In this document: piece after piece, positions 57,415 through 64,000 of the stretch
How positions within the stretch are numbered: position 1 is the first letter of the stretch
Layout of the letters: each line of letters starts with the position of its first letter
From: Pseudomonas fluorescens
GTDB lineage: Bacteria; Pseudomonadota; Gammaproteobacteria; Pseudomonadales; Pseudomonadaceae
Reading direction: 5' to 3'
NCBI RefSeq assembly: GCF_001708445.1
Contig: NZ_CP015637.1
Span: 5,395,001 to 5,459,000 of the forward strand
Length of the DNA: 64,000 nucleotides
The notes under the pieces: model-generated
What the model was told of the DNA's origin: nothing
Database searches by the model: none
Seen by the model: only the letters and a program-made list of their open reading frames with translations
Translations under genes and position numbers: made by a program

Positions 57415-57783
57415 ATGCACTTAGGAAAAGTCATTCCCATCCTGCGGATTTTCGATGAGGCCAAGGCGTTGGAATTCTACGTCGATTTCCTCGGGTTCAA
57501 GGTCGACTGGCAGCATCGCTTCGAGGCGAATTTTCCGTTGTACCTGCAGGTGTCATTGGGCGAGTGTGTGCTGCATTTGTCCGAGCATCATGGCGATGCT
57601 TCGCCGGGCGCGGCGGTGCGGATTCAGGCGCAAGGGGTGGACGCGTACCAGCAGCAGTTGGTGGGCAAGGGCTACCGGTATGCCAAGCCTGGGGTGGAGC
57701 AAACGCCTTGGGGCTCGCGGGAGATGAGCATCAAGGATCCGTTTGGGAATCGGCTGGTGTTTGTTGAGGAAGGCGAGGGCTGA
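57415..57783 (+). CDS. Glyoxalase/bleomycin-resistance superfamily protein
   Basis: The 122-residue protein starts at ATG 57415 (MHLGKVIPILRIFDEAKALEFYVDFLGF) and is a single vicinal oxygen chelate fold unit (two beta-alpha-beta3 modules). FYVDFLGFKVDW and KDPFGNRLVFVE are typical, and H/E ligands (HLSEHHGD, RLVFVEE) could bind metal. Relatives include bleomycin-binding proteins and glyoxalase-like enzymes; I cannot tell which. A terminator follows 20 bases after the stop. Confidence 0.86.
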   Translation: MHLGKVIPILRIFDEAKALEFYVDFLGFKVDWQHRFEANFPLYLQVSLGECVLHLSEHHGDASPGAAVRIQAQGVDAYQQQLVGKGYRYAKPGVEQTPWGSREMSIKDPFGNRLVFVEEGEG

Positions 57784-57802
57784 GAGGCAAATCGCAGGTA
57801 AT

Positions 57803-57832
57803 AAAAAACCGCCTTGGTAGGCGGTTTTTTTT
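57803..57832 (+). terminator. Intrinsic terminator after the glyoxalase-like gene
   Basis: AAAACCGCC pairs with GGCGGTTTT around TTGGTA, followed by eight T's. Confidence 0.93.
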
Positions 57833-57866
57833 GCAATCCCAGTTAGTGGCTGGGGTTGCATTCTTA

Positions 57867-57884
57867 CAGGAAGCGCTGACCCGC
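57867..57884. repeat. Direct repeat copy 1 (CAGGAAGCGYTGACCCGC)
   Basis: The 18-base sequence recurs at 58187-58204 with one C/T difference. Both copies are on the plus strand, 320 bases apart. Confidence 0.65.
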
Positions 57885-58186
57885 CCAAGGATACTAATGC
57901 CGGTTATCGTATCGCGCAAGGCTTGGCGAGGGTCATTACTTTTTATCTGTCGACTTTATTTCTGTTGAGAGTCGATGGCAAAAATTTGCAATATTTCAGT
58001 TGATCTTTCCAGCAGGTTTATCGTCACCTGTCACACCTTTGATCCAGATGTTGATTAGTATCACCCCCGTTCCAAGTATGTCGTTTTGTAGGTGGCTGGG
58101 TATGCGCGCGGAATTATGGACCGAACGCCACGGGCTAGTAATCCGTGCCGGATTCATGCGGGAGGAACCAAAGCCCGGCCGCCTCA

Positions 58187-58204
58187 CAGGAAGCGTTGAC
58201 CCGC
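58187..58204. repeat. Direct repeat copy 2 (CAGGAAGCGYTGACCCGC)
   Basis: This is the second copy of the 18-base repeat, within the leader of the candidate small gene. Confidence 0.65.
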
Positions 58205-58269
58205 ATCCAAAGGCTCACGTGTTCCGGTAAGTGTGCTGGAGGTAAGGCCCAACTCACGGAGGGCCGAGT

Positions 58270-58368
58270 ATGTCTAGGTTTGCACGACGTACATGGAACC
58301 TCGTAGTGAATGCCGTACGTGTTTATCACGTGTGGACATTCCTGCGGGACAGCTTCGATGACCTGTAA
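58270..58368 (+). CDS. Candidate 32-residue small protein
   Basis: The ORF MSRFARRTWNLVVNAVRV... begins at ATG 58270 with ACGGAGGG eight to nine bases upstream and ends 14 bases before a strong plus-strand terminator. The peptide has a basic N-terminus, a Val/Trp-rich amphipathic middle (WNLVVNAVRVYHVWTFL) and an acidic end (RDSFDDL), a form seen in small membrane-associated or toxin-like peptides. I cannot name a family. Being this short it could be chance, but the terminator shows that something ends here. Confidence 0.45.
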   Translation: MSRFARRTWNLVVNAVRVYHVWTFLRDSFDDL

Positions 58369-58382
58369 GGTCTGAGAAGTGG

Positions 58383-58415
58383 AGCCGCTTCGGTTAATAC
58401 CGAAGCGGCTTTTTG
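58383..58415 (+). terminator. Intrinsic plus-strand terminator
   Basis: AGCCGCTTCGG pairs perfectly with CCGAAGCGGCT around TTAATA and runs into TTTTT. The minus side lacks T's, so it serves a plus-strand transcript. Confidence 0.88.
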
Positions 58416-58420
58416 GTTTC

Positions 58421-60340
58421 TTACACCCGGAAGTGGCTGACCATCTGCTGCAACTGGCTACCCAGGCGCGCCAGTTCCACACTCGACTTGGCCGTTTCTT
58501 CGCTCGCGGTGGCGGTCTGTTCCGACACATCACGCACATTGACGATACTACGGCTGATCTCTTCGGCCACGGCGCTTTGCTGTTCGGCGGCGGCGGCGAT
58601 CTGCTGGTTCATCGACTGGATGTTCGACACCGTCCGGGTGATGTTCTCCAGCGACACACCGGCCTTGCGGGTCAGTTCGACGCTGCTGTCGGTGAGGCTG
58701 CGGCTGTTGTTCATCACGTTGGCCACTTGCTGGGTGCCGTTCTGCAAACCGGCCACCAGGCCTTCGATTTCCTCGGTGGATTTCTGTGTGCGCTGGGCCA
58801 GGCCACGTACTTCGTCGGCGACCACGGCAAACCCGCGACCGGCTTCACCGGCACGCGCCGCTTCAATCGCCGCGTTGAGGGCCAGCAGGTTGGTTTGCTC
58901 GGCCACGGCCTTGATCACGTCCATCACGCTGCCGATTTTGTTGCTCTCTTGTTGCAGGTGCGCCATGGCGTCGGTGGAGCGCGCCACTTCGGCTGCCAGG
59001 CGTTCGATCTGGGCGATGGCCTCGGCCACCACTTTGTCGCCTGCACGGGCCTGGCCATCGGCATCGGCTGCGGCCAGGGAGGCTTGTTCGGCGTTGCGTG
59101 CAACTTCCTGCACGGTGGCGGTCATTTCGTGCATCGCCGTGGCGACCTGATCGGTCTCGATCTTCTGGCTGTTCACACCGGCACTGGTCTGCTCGGTGAC
59201 GGCCGATAACTCTTCGGCGGCGCTGGCGATCTGGGTTACGCCGTCGCGAATGCCGCTGATCAGTTCACGCAGGGTCGTGCCCATGCGCTGGATGCCTTGT
59301 TGCAATACGCCCAGTTCATCGCGGCGGGTGACCTGGATATTGTGGCTCAGGTCGCCGGAAGCAATGCGTTCCACCACGGCCAAGGTTTCCTGGATCGGGC
59401 GGGTGATCTGGCGGGTGATAACCAGGGCGGCGATGATGCCCACCAGCAGGGCGAGCAAGGTGCTGATCAATTGCAGGCTGCGGGCCTGGGCGCTTTCAGC
59501 GTCACGACGATCCAGCTGGATGTCGTAGAGCTTGTCGCTGATGGTGACGATATCGGCACCTTGGGTGGTCATTTCAGCGCGTGCCGAGACGATATTGGCA
59601 TTGGCTGCCTTGTAGTTCTGCACGGCGCTGCGATAGGCACCGAGGGCGCTTTCCAGTGCGCTGAGCGCACTCTGTTGGCTGGTACCGAACGCTGCGCCAA
59701 GGCCCTTGAGGCCGCTGATGGCTTTTTCGATTTGTGCCGCTGCGCGGGCTTCGGTATCGGCGTTGACATTACCAGTATAGCCGCGCACTTCGTAGCGGGC
59801 CAACTGGAACTCTTGCTTGGCATGGGTCACGGCCTGGAACTGAGTGAAACGTTCCGGGCTTTCGGGCATCTGTTGCACGTTGGTGTCCAGTGCGTCGATC
59901 TGTGCGTTAGCTATATCGGCCTTATCGCCCATTACCTGGCGTGCGGCGTTGCCGTTGCGGTAGGCCTCGCGCATCTTGTTCAGGGACTGCTGATATGCCG
60001 TGATGATAGCCTTTTGCTCGTTGAGCAGCTTGACGTTCTCCGGGCTCTTGAAGCTGTCCAGGAGCTTTTGCTGCTGGGCGGCGAACGCGTCCAGGCTGGT
60101 CTGTACGTTTTGTGCAACGGCTTCATCGCCGTTGGCCAGCATGTATTGCAGGCGCACGATGCGCAGCTTGGTCAGGGAGGCGTTGAGCTGGGTGATATCG
60201 CTCATCCAGTTGCTACGGTCGATCAGGCTGCCCAGGCTGGTCCAGCCGGTCAGCGCCAGGATCGAGGTGAGGACAAGCACCAGGCCGAAGCCCAGGCCCA
60301 GTTTGAGGTTGACGCTGATGTTACCGAACCAGCTGTTCAT
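58421..60340 (-). CDS. Methyl-accepting chemotaxis protein with HBM-type sensor (McpS-like)
   Basis: The 639-residue receptor has TM1 (about 11-31), a long periplasmic helical sensor (about 32-280), TM2 (about 283-305, [18 protein letters not shown]), HAMP ([23 protein letters not shown]) and a signalling hairpin with [26 protein letters not shown]. The sensor length and total length equal those I recall for McpS of P. putida, whose helical bimodular domain binds TCA intermediates. No pentapeptide CheR tether is at the C-terminus (it ends QMVSHFRV). Ligand identity is inference. Confidence 0.93.
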   Translation of the reverse strand: MNSWFGNISVNLKLGLGFGLVLVLTSILALTGWTSLGSLIDRSNWMSDITQLNASLTKLRIVRLQYMLANGDEAVAQNVQTSLDAFAAQQQKLLDSFKSPENVKLLNEQKAIITAYQQSLNKMREAYRNGNAARQVMGDKADIANAQIDALDTNVQQMPESPERFTQFQAVTHAKQEFQLARYEVRGYTGNVNADTEARAAAQIEKAISGLKGLGAAFGTSQQSALSALESALGAYRSAVQNYKAANANIVSARAEMTTQGADIVTISDKLYDIQLDRRDAESAQARSLQLISTLLALLVGIIAALVITRQITRPIQETLAVVERIASGDLSHNIQVTRRDELGVLQQGIQRMGTTLRELISGIRDGVTQIASAAEELSAVTEQTSAGVNSQKIETDQVATAMHEMTATVQEVARNAEQASLAAADADGQARAGDKVVAEAIAQIERLAAEVARSTDAMAHLQQESNKIGSVMDVIKAVAEQTNLLALNAAIEAARAGEAGRGFAVVADEVRGLAQRTQKSTEEIEGLVAGLQNGTQQVANVMNNSRSLTDSSVELTRKAGVSLENITRTVSNIQSMNQQIAAAAEQQSAVAEEISRSIVNVRDVSEQTATASEETAKSSVELARLGSQLQQMVSHFRV

Positions 60341-60604
60341 CTAATGCTCCGCAAAGTTGATGTCTGTCTGCTGGACGGTGTTGTTGTTTGAGCCAGCCAA
60401 GGTGTTCAGGCCATATCGGCGGGGGGGCGGGAAACTGAAACGATTAATTTGCAAACCGACGCGTGGAGCCCGGTATAACCGAGCGCCGGCCCCAGGCAGG
60501 CATGACGGCGGCTCTCATCCCGCACTCATTTTCTGTGCTAGTCTGCTGGCCCTTTTAGTTCTGGGTAGTACGGGAAACCAGCTGCCCTACAGCGGAGCCT
60601 CTTC

Positions 60605-61222
60605 ATGTCCGAAGTTAATCTGTCCACCGACGAAACCCGCGTCAGCTACGGCATCGGCCGTCAGTTGGGCGACCAACTGCGCGACAACCCACCACCCGGT
60701 GTAAGCCTTGACGCGATCCTGGCGGGCCTGACCGACGCGTTCGCCGGCAAGCCAAGCCGTGTTGACCAAGAGCAAATGGCCGCCAGCTTCAAGGTCATCC
60801 GCGAAATCATGCAAGCCGAAGCCGCTGCCAAGGCTGAAGCCGCTGCTGGCGCTGGCCTGGCTTTCCTGGCTGAAAACGCCAAGCGTGATGGCATCACCAC
60901 TCTGGCTTCCGGCCTGCAATTTGAAGTACTGACTGCCGGTGATGGCGCCAAGCCGACCCGTGAAGACCAGGTGCGTACGCACTACCACGGCACCCTGATC
61001 GACGGCACTGTGTTCGACAGCTCCTACGAGCGTGGTCAGCCAGCAGAATTCCCGGTTGGCGGCGTGATTGCCGGTTGGACCGAAGCGCTGCAACTGATGA
61101 ATGCTGGCAGCAAATGGCGCCTGTACGTGCCGAGCGAGCTGGCTTACGGCGCTCAAGGCGTTGGCAGCATCCCGCCGCACAGCGTTCTGGTATTCGACGT
61201 CGAGCTGCTCGACGTTCTGTAA
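60605..61222 (+). CDS. FKBP-type peptidyl-prolyl cis-trans isomerase (FklB-like)
   Basis: The 205-residue protein has an N-terminal dimerisation helix region (about 5-95, STDETRVSYGIGRQLGDQLR) and a C-terminal FKBP domain (about 110-205; VRTHYHGTLIDGTVFDSSYERGQPAEFPVGGVIAGW, IPPHSVLVFDVELLDV). No signal peptide is present, so it is cytoplasmic like E. coli FklB. It corresponds by position to PA4572 fklB. A REPIN follows about 20 bases after the stop. Confidence 0.94.
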   Translation: MSEVNLSTDETRVSYGIGRQLGDQLRDNPPPGVSLDAILAGLTDAFAGKPSRVDQEQMAASFKVIREIMQAEAAAKAEAAAGAGLAFLAENAKRDGITTLASGLQFEVLTAGDGAKPTREDQVRTHYHGTLIDGTVFDSSYERGQPAEFPVGGVIAGWTEALQLMNAGSKWRLYVPSELAYGAQGVGSIPPHSVLVFDVELLDVL

Positions 61223-61239
61223 GACCTGCTTTTGATTAC

Positions 61240-61342
61240 CTGTAGGAGCCAGCGTGCTCGCGAAACACGTCAACGATGACGCGGGCATCCTGGATGAACG
61301 CGTTGCTTGTGCGTTCTTCGCGAGCACACTCGCTCCTACAGG
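61240..61342. repeat. REPIN after the FKBP gene
   Basis: CCTGTAGGAGCCAGCGTGCTCGC and its inverse GCGAGCACACTCGCTCCTACAG-type right arm flank about 55 bases. This is the same family as the copy at 9396-9497. Confidence 0.85.
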
Positions 61343-61357
61343 ATTTTGCAGGGTTGC

Positions 61358-61615
61358 TCATGGATGAAACTTGCCATTGAGCTCTGTCGTCGGGCGCAAT
61401 GCCCGGGCATAGCAGAATAGAAACAGGTTACGCACCACTTCCTTCAGTACACCGGGTTCACTGGAACTCAGGCCATTCACGTCCAGGTCGCCTTGGTCCT
61501 GCAGTTCGTTCAACGCTTCCTCCTCCAGCACGGCACAGACTTCTCCGGTTTCCCGATGAAGGATTCGCAGGTAAGGGTGGGGACGGTCCAGCCAGGCATC
61601 TATCAAATAAGTCAT
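61358..61615 (-). CDS. Small Fur-controlled protein (PA4570-like)
   Basis: The 85-residue soluble protein (MTYLIDAWLDRPHPYLRIL, EVCAVLEEEALNELQDQGDL, ending TELNGKFHP) is the counterpart by position and, as I recall, by sequence of P. aeruginosa PA4570, an iron-regulated gene of unknown role. AAGGAG precedes the ATG, and a near-perfect Fur box lies 24 bases upstream of the start. Iron starvation should therefore induce it. No catalytic motif is seen. Confidence 0.82.
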   Translation of the reverse strand: MTYLIDAWLDRPHPYLRILHRETGEVCAVLEEEALNELQDQGDLDVNGLSSSEPGVLKEVVRNLFLFCYARALRPTTELNGKFHP

Positions 61616-61638
61616 GGTCGTTCTCCTTGATGGGTTTC

Positions 61639-61657
61639 AATGAGAATAATTCTTATT
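61639..61657 (-). promoter_or_regulatory. Fur box
   Basis: AATAAGAATTATTCTCATT on the minus strand matches the 19-base Fur consensus GATAATGATAATCATTATC at most positions and is palindromic. It lies just upstream of the small gene at 61358-61615. Confidence 0.8.
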
Positions 61658-61737
61658 CGTGGAATAGCAAGTGCCTATTGGCGGTTTGTGGATTTTTCTG
61701 TGTGGGTATTGCGTTCGATCAACGCGGAGGGCGAAAC

Positions 61738-61764
61738 GCCATCCCGCGGCGGGCGCGGGATGGC
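61738..61764 (-). terminator. Hairpin downstream of yjdM
   Basis: GCCATCCCGCG pairs perfectly with CGCGGGATGGC around five bases, ten bases beyond the yjdM stop. The tail is only TTTCG, so it is a weak intrinsic terminator. Confidence 0.5.
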
Positions 61765-61774
61765 GGCAACAGGA

Positions 61775-62116
61775 TCAGACTTTGCGAACGAACTCGGACT
61801 TGAGTTTCATCGGGCCGATACCGTCGATCTTGCAGTCGATATCGTGGTCGCCGTCGCACAGGCGAATATTCTTGACCTTGGTGCCGACCTTGACCACCAG
61901 GGAGGTGCCCTTGACCTTGAGGTCCTTGATCACGGTGATGGTGTCGCCGTCCTGCAGGACGTTGCCCACAGAGTCTTTCTTCACGGTTTCATCGCCGGCC
62001 GCTTCGGCCTCGCCTGTGGCGGACCACTCATGGGCGCATTCCGGGCAGATCAGTTGTGCGCCGTCTTCGTAGGTGTATTCGGAATTGCATTTCGGGCAGG
62101 GTGGCAACGTGCTCAC
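61775..62116 (-). CDS. yjdM: Zinc-ribbon protein YjdM (PhnA family)
   Basis: The 113-residue protein has an N-terminal zinc ribbon with Cys7, Cys10, Cys24 and Cys27 (CPKC, CPEC) and a C-terminal SH3-like barrel (about 45-113; [25 protein letters not shown] is split over strands). It was named PhnA in E. coli but is not linked to phosphonate breakdown by context here. Function is unknown. Confidence 0.93.
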   Translation of the reverse strand: MSTLPPCPKCNSEYTYEDGAQLICPECAHEWSATGEAEAAGDETVKKDSVGNVLQDGDTITVIKDLKVKGTSLVVKVGTKVKNIRLCDGDHDIDCKIDGIGPMKLKSEFVRKV

Positions 62117-62213
62117 TAAAGCTCCTTAAAGGTCAGGATGGCTAAAAGTCGCACATTATATAGGGAATTGCAGCGAGGCAGGGCGCGCTCTTGGATGGGG
62201 AGTACAAACTAAG

Positions 62214-62241
62214 TGTGGGAGGGAGCAAGCCTCCTCCCACA
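62214..62241. repeat. Collapsed REP palindrome
   Basis: TGTGGGAGG, then GAGCAAG, then CCTCCTCCCACA: the outer arms of two REP copies with only one short core. It lies 20 bases beyond the ispB stop. Confidence 0.65.
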
Positions 62242-62261
62242 TTGGCCCGCGTCTGCAGGTG

Positions 62262-63230
62262 TCAGTGCGTGCGCGCGACCGCAAACTCACTCAGCTCCAC
62301 CAGGGCGTCCCGGTATTCGCTGGCTGGAAGGGCTTCCAGGCACTTGATCGCACGGGCCACGTAGTCGCGTGCCAGTTGTGCGGTGTATTCCAGCGAGCCC
62401 GAGGCTTCCACGGCTGCGCGGATGCTTTCCAGGTCTTCGATCCCGCCTTTCTGGATCGCCTTGCGCACCAGGGCCGCCTGTTCCGGCGTACCTTCGCGCA
62501 TGGTGTAGATCAGCGGCAAGGTCGGTTTGCCCTCGGCCAGGTCGTCACCGACGTTCTTGCCCAGGGTTTCGGCGTCACCACGGTAGTCGAGCAAGTCGTC
62601 CACCAGTTGGAACGCCACGCCCAGGTGGTCGCCAAAGGTACGCAGGGCTTCGGCCTGTTCGGCAGTCGCTTCGCACAGGGCTGCGGCGCTGTGGGTCGAG
62701 GCTTCGAAGAGCATCGCGGTCTTGCCGCGAATCACTTCCATGTAGGTTTCTTCGGTGGTGCTGGCGTCGCGAACCTTCGACAGCTGCAGCACTTCGCCTT
62801 CGGCGATGATGCGCGTGGCCTGTGAAAGAATCTTCATCACCGGCATCGAACCCAGTTCGACCATCATTTCGAATGAGCGCGAGTACAGGAAGTCGCCGAC
62901 CAGCACGCTGGGCGCATTGCCCCACATGGCATTGGCAGTTTCACGGCCACGGCGCATGCCGGACATGTCGACCACGTCGTCATGCAGCAGGGTGGCGGTG
63001 TGCAGGAATTCGATGGTGGCGGCCAGCAGGCGCAGGTCATCGCCTTCGCGGCCCAGGGCCTTGCCACACAGCAACACTAATAAAGGACGCAGGCGTTTGC
63101 CGCCCGCCGACGTAATATAGTCGCCAATTTTGGAGACCAGCGGCACTTTAGAAGTCAGCTGCTGCTTGATGATGCCGTCGACGGCGCTAAAATCGTCCGC
63201 GACCGCGCGGTAGAAAGCTTGGGGTTGCAT
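62262..63230 (-). CDS. ispB: Octaprenyl/polyprenyl diphosphate synthase
   Basis: IspB elongates farnesyl diphosphate with isopentenyl units to make the quinone side chain (nonaprenyl in pseudomonads, as a rule). The 322-residue helical protein has the first Asp-rich motif LLHDDVVDMSGMRRGR near 84 and the second AFQLVDDLLDYRGD near 208, and GGKRLRPLLVLL near 48. It is divergent from rplU, the conserved arrangement. It links to ispG, since both belong to isoprenoid synthesis. Confidence 0.96.
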   Translation of the reverse strand: MQPQAFYRAVADDFSAVDGIIKQQLTSKVPLVSKIGDYITSAGGKRLRPLLVLLCGKALGREGDDLRLLAATIEFLHTATLLHDDVVDMSGMRRGRETANAMWGNAPSVLVGDFLYSRSFEMMVELGSMPVMKILSQATRIIAEGEVLQLSKVRDASTTEETYMEVIRGKTAMLFEASTHSAAALCEATAEQAEALRTFGDHLGVAFQLVDDLLDYRGDAETLGKNVGDDLAEGKPTLPLIYTMREGTPEQAALVRKAIQKGGIEDLESIRAAVEASGSLEYTAQLARDYVARAIKCLEALPASEYRDALVELSEFAVARTH

Positions 63231-63309
63231 CAGCGACAGTCGCTCCAGAAGGGTTGCGCGGCATGCTAGGACCCTGACCCCCGAGTGTCAAGGCGCGATA
63301 GACGGCCAC

Positions 63310-63338
63310 TTGCAAGGCGTCAAAGGCTTGCGTACAAT
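63310..63338 (+). promoter_or_regulatory. Predicted promoter of rplU-rpmA
   Basis: TTGCAA (63310-63315), a 17-base spacer and TACAAT (63333-63338) lie about 130 bases before the rplU ATG, in the divergent region shared with ispB. Confidence 0.7.
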
Positions 63339-63469
63339 CGCGCACCCTGAACTTCCTGGGCAGCACCTGCCTTACGCAATTGCATTCGGGACGTCCATCC
63401 CATGCAGCCATGCCAGCCAATACCTCTTCTTATAAAGCGCTGGGTGAGCAGGATTATCGGAGAAATACC

Positions 63470-63784
63470 ATGTCGTACGCAGTAATTGTTACTGGTGGCA
63501 AGCAATACAAGGTCGCCCCAGGTGAATACCTGAAGATCGAAAAACTGGAACTCGCTACCGGCGACTCCGTTACCTTTGATCGCGTTCTGTTGGTCGCCAA
63601 TGGCGATGACGTGAACATCGGCGCTCCAGTTGTTGCTGGCGCTACCGTTGTGGCTGAAGTGATCTCCCAAGGTCGTCACGATAAAGTCCGCATCATCAAG
63701 TTCCGTCGTCGTAAGCACCACATGAAGCGTATGGGCCACCGCCAGTGGTACACCGAGATCAAAATCACCGGTATTCAGGCTTAA
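63470..63784 (+). CDS. rplU: 50S ribosomal protein L21
   Basis: The 104-residue protein begins at ATG 63470 ([30 protein letters not shown] start, with CGGAGA upstream). The basic [21 protein letters not shown] stretch that binds 23S rRNA and the TEIKITGI end are conserved L21 features. It is followed by rpmA after 34 bases in one transcription unit. Confidence 0.98.
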   Translation: MSYAVIVTGGKQYKVAPGEYLKIEKLELATGDSVTFDRVLLVANGDDVNIGAPVVAGATVVAEVISQGRHDKVRIIKFRRRKHHMKRMGHRQWYTEIKITGIQA

Positions 63785-63818
63785 TTTCAGCCTAATTCCT
63801 CACTAGGAGAATTGACTC

Positions 63819-64000
63819 ATGGCACACAAAAAAGCTGGTGGTAGTACCCGTAACGGTCGCGACTCAGAAGCCAAACGCCTTGGCGTGAAGATGTATGGCG
63901 GCCAGGTAATCATCCCGGGCAACATCATCGTGCGTCAGCGCGGCACCCAATTCCACGCCGGTTACGGTGTTGGCATGGGTAAAGATCACACTCTCTTCGC
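63819..64000 (+). CDS. rpmA: 50S ribosomal protein L27 (partial)
   Basis: The gene runs off the window end after about 60 codons. [20 protein letters not shown] and [17 protein letters not shown] are invariant L27 segments; the N-terminal tail reaches the peptidyl transferase centre. TAGGAGAA precedes the ATG at 63819. Confidence 0.98.
   Translation, partial: MAHKKAGGSTRNGRDSEAKRLGVKMYGGQVIIPGNIIVRQRGTQFHAGYGVGMGKDHTLF

Larger units (their letters stand above)
57833..58269. other. Gene-poor stretch with signs of a plus-strand transcript leader
   Basis: The stretch is more AT-rich up to about 58080 and then GC-rich. It holds the direct repeat, a possible promoter (TTGATT at 58051-58056, 17-base spacer, AAGTAT at 58074-58079; weak) and several GGA motifs. 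A 42-codon run from ATG 58101 to TAA 58228-58230 is open but looks unlike a real protein. Near 58245-58265 GGCCC/GGGCC could fold over the ribosome site of the 32-codon ORF. Confidence 0.45.

Overview
The window is a chromosomal segment of a Pseudomonas, most likely of the P. fluorescens group. The coding is dense and GC-rich. The long minus-strand block from the nitrilase to queA follows, as I recall it, the gene order of P. aeruginosa PA3797-PA3824, and the right end follows PA4567-PA4572 (rpmA, rplU, ispB, small Fur-type gene, fklB). Intergenic gaps carry REP/REPIN repeats of the GTGGGAGGGGGCTTGC and GAGCGAGCTTGCTCGC families, which are typical of fluorescent pseudomonads. No search was run; family names come from motif reading and memory.

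Layout. 1-5.6 kb: partial TauE/SafE transporter, LysR regulator, xseA, M23 peptidase, leuA with a candidate leader peptide. 5.7-9.5 kb: omega-amidase and aminotransferase pair, der. 9.5-17.2 kb: bamB, yfgM-like, hisS, ispG, rodZ, pilF, rlmN, ndk. 17.2-22.9 kb: complete isc Fe-S assembly operon (iscR-iscS-iscU-iscA-hscB-hscA-fdx-iscX). 23-32 kb: cysE, trmJ, suhB, a glycine-zipper protein, secF-secD-yajC-tgt-queA and tRNA-Leu(CAA). 32-36.4 kb: accessory stretch behind the tRNA with orphan genes and a decayed colicin-E3-like bacteriocin locus that keeps its immunity gene. 36.6-43.9 kb: QseBC-like two-component system divergent from PepSY and cytochrome b561 genes, then a BNR/sialidase-like protein, a membrane protein, an LtaS-like sulfatase and a cytochrome c. 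44.2-51.3 kb: response regulator, heme oxygenase and bacteriophytochrome, PhoD-like phosphatase, PAS-GGDEF cyclase. 51.4-57.8 kb: aminotransferase, a cytochrome fragment, LprI-like protein, and a gluconate-type permease / RpiR / D-aminoacylase operon. 57.8-64 kb: a gene-poor stretch with a possible small transcript, an HBM-type chemoreceptor, FKBP isomerase, a Fur-box small gene, yjdM, ispB, rplU and partial rpmA.

How genes work together. The isc operon builds Fe-S clusters for neighbours such as ispG and rlmN, and cysE feeds cysteine to IscS. secD, secF and yajC form the Sec accessory complex, and tgt and queA make queuosine. bphO makes the chromophore of bphP. The RpiR regulator, permease and D-aminoacylase form a likely catabolic unit for N-acyl-D-amino acids.

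The most notable finding is at 34.5-35.9 kb. A 94-residue pyocin-type N-terminus is followed, in another frame, by a ColE3-like rRNase C-terminus that has lost its active-site His. An intact cloacin/E3-type immunity gene and an orphan protein follow. Second is the 57.8-58.4 kb stretch, with a 32-residue ORF, a strong plus-strand terminator and an 18-nt direct repeat.
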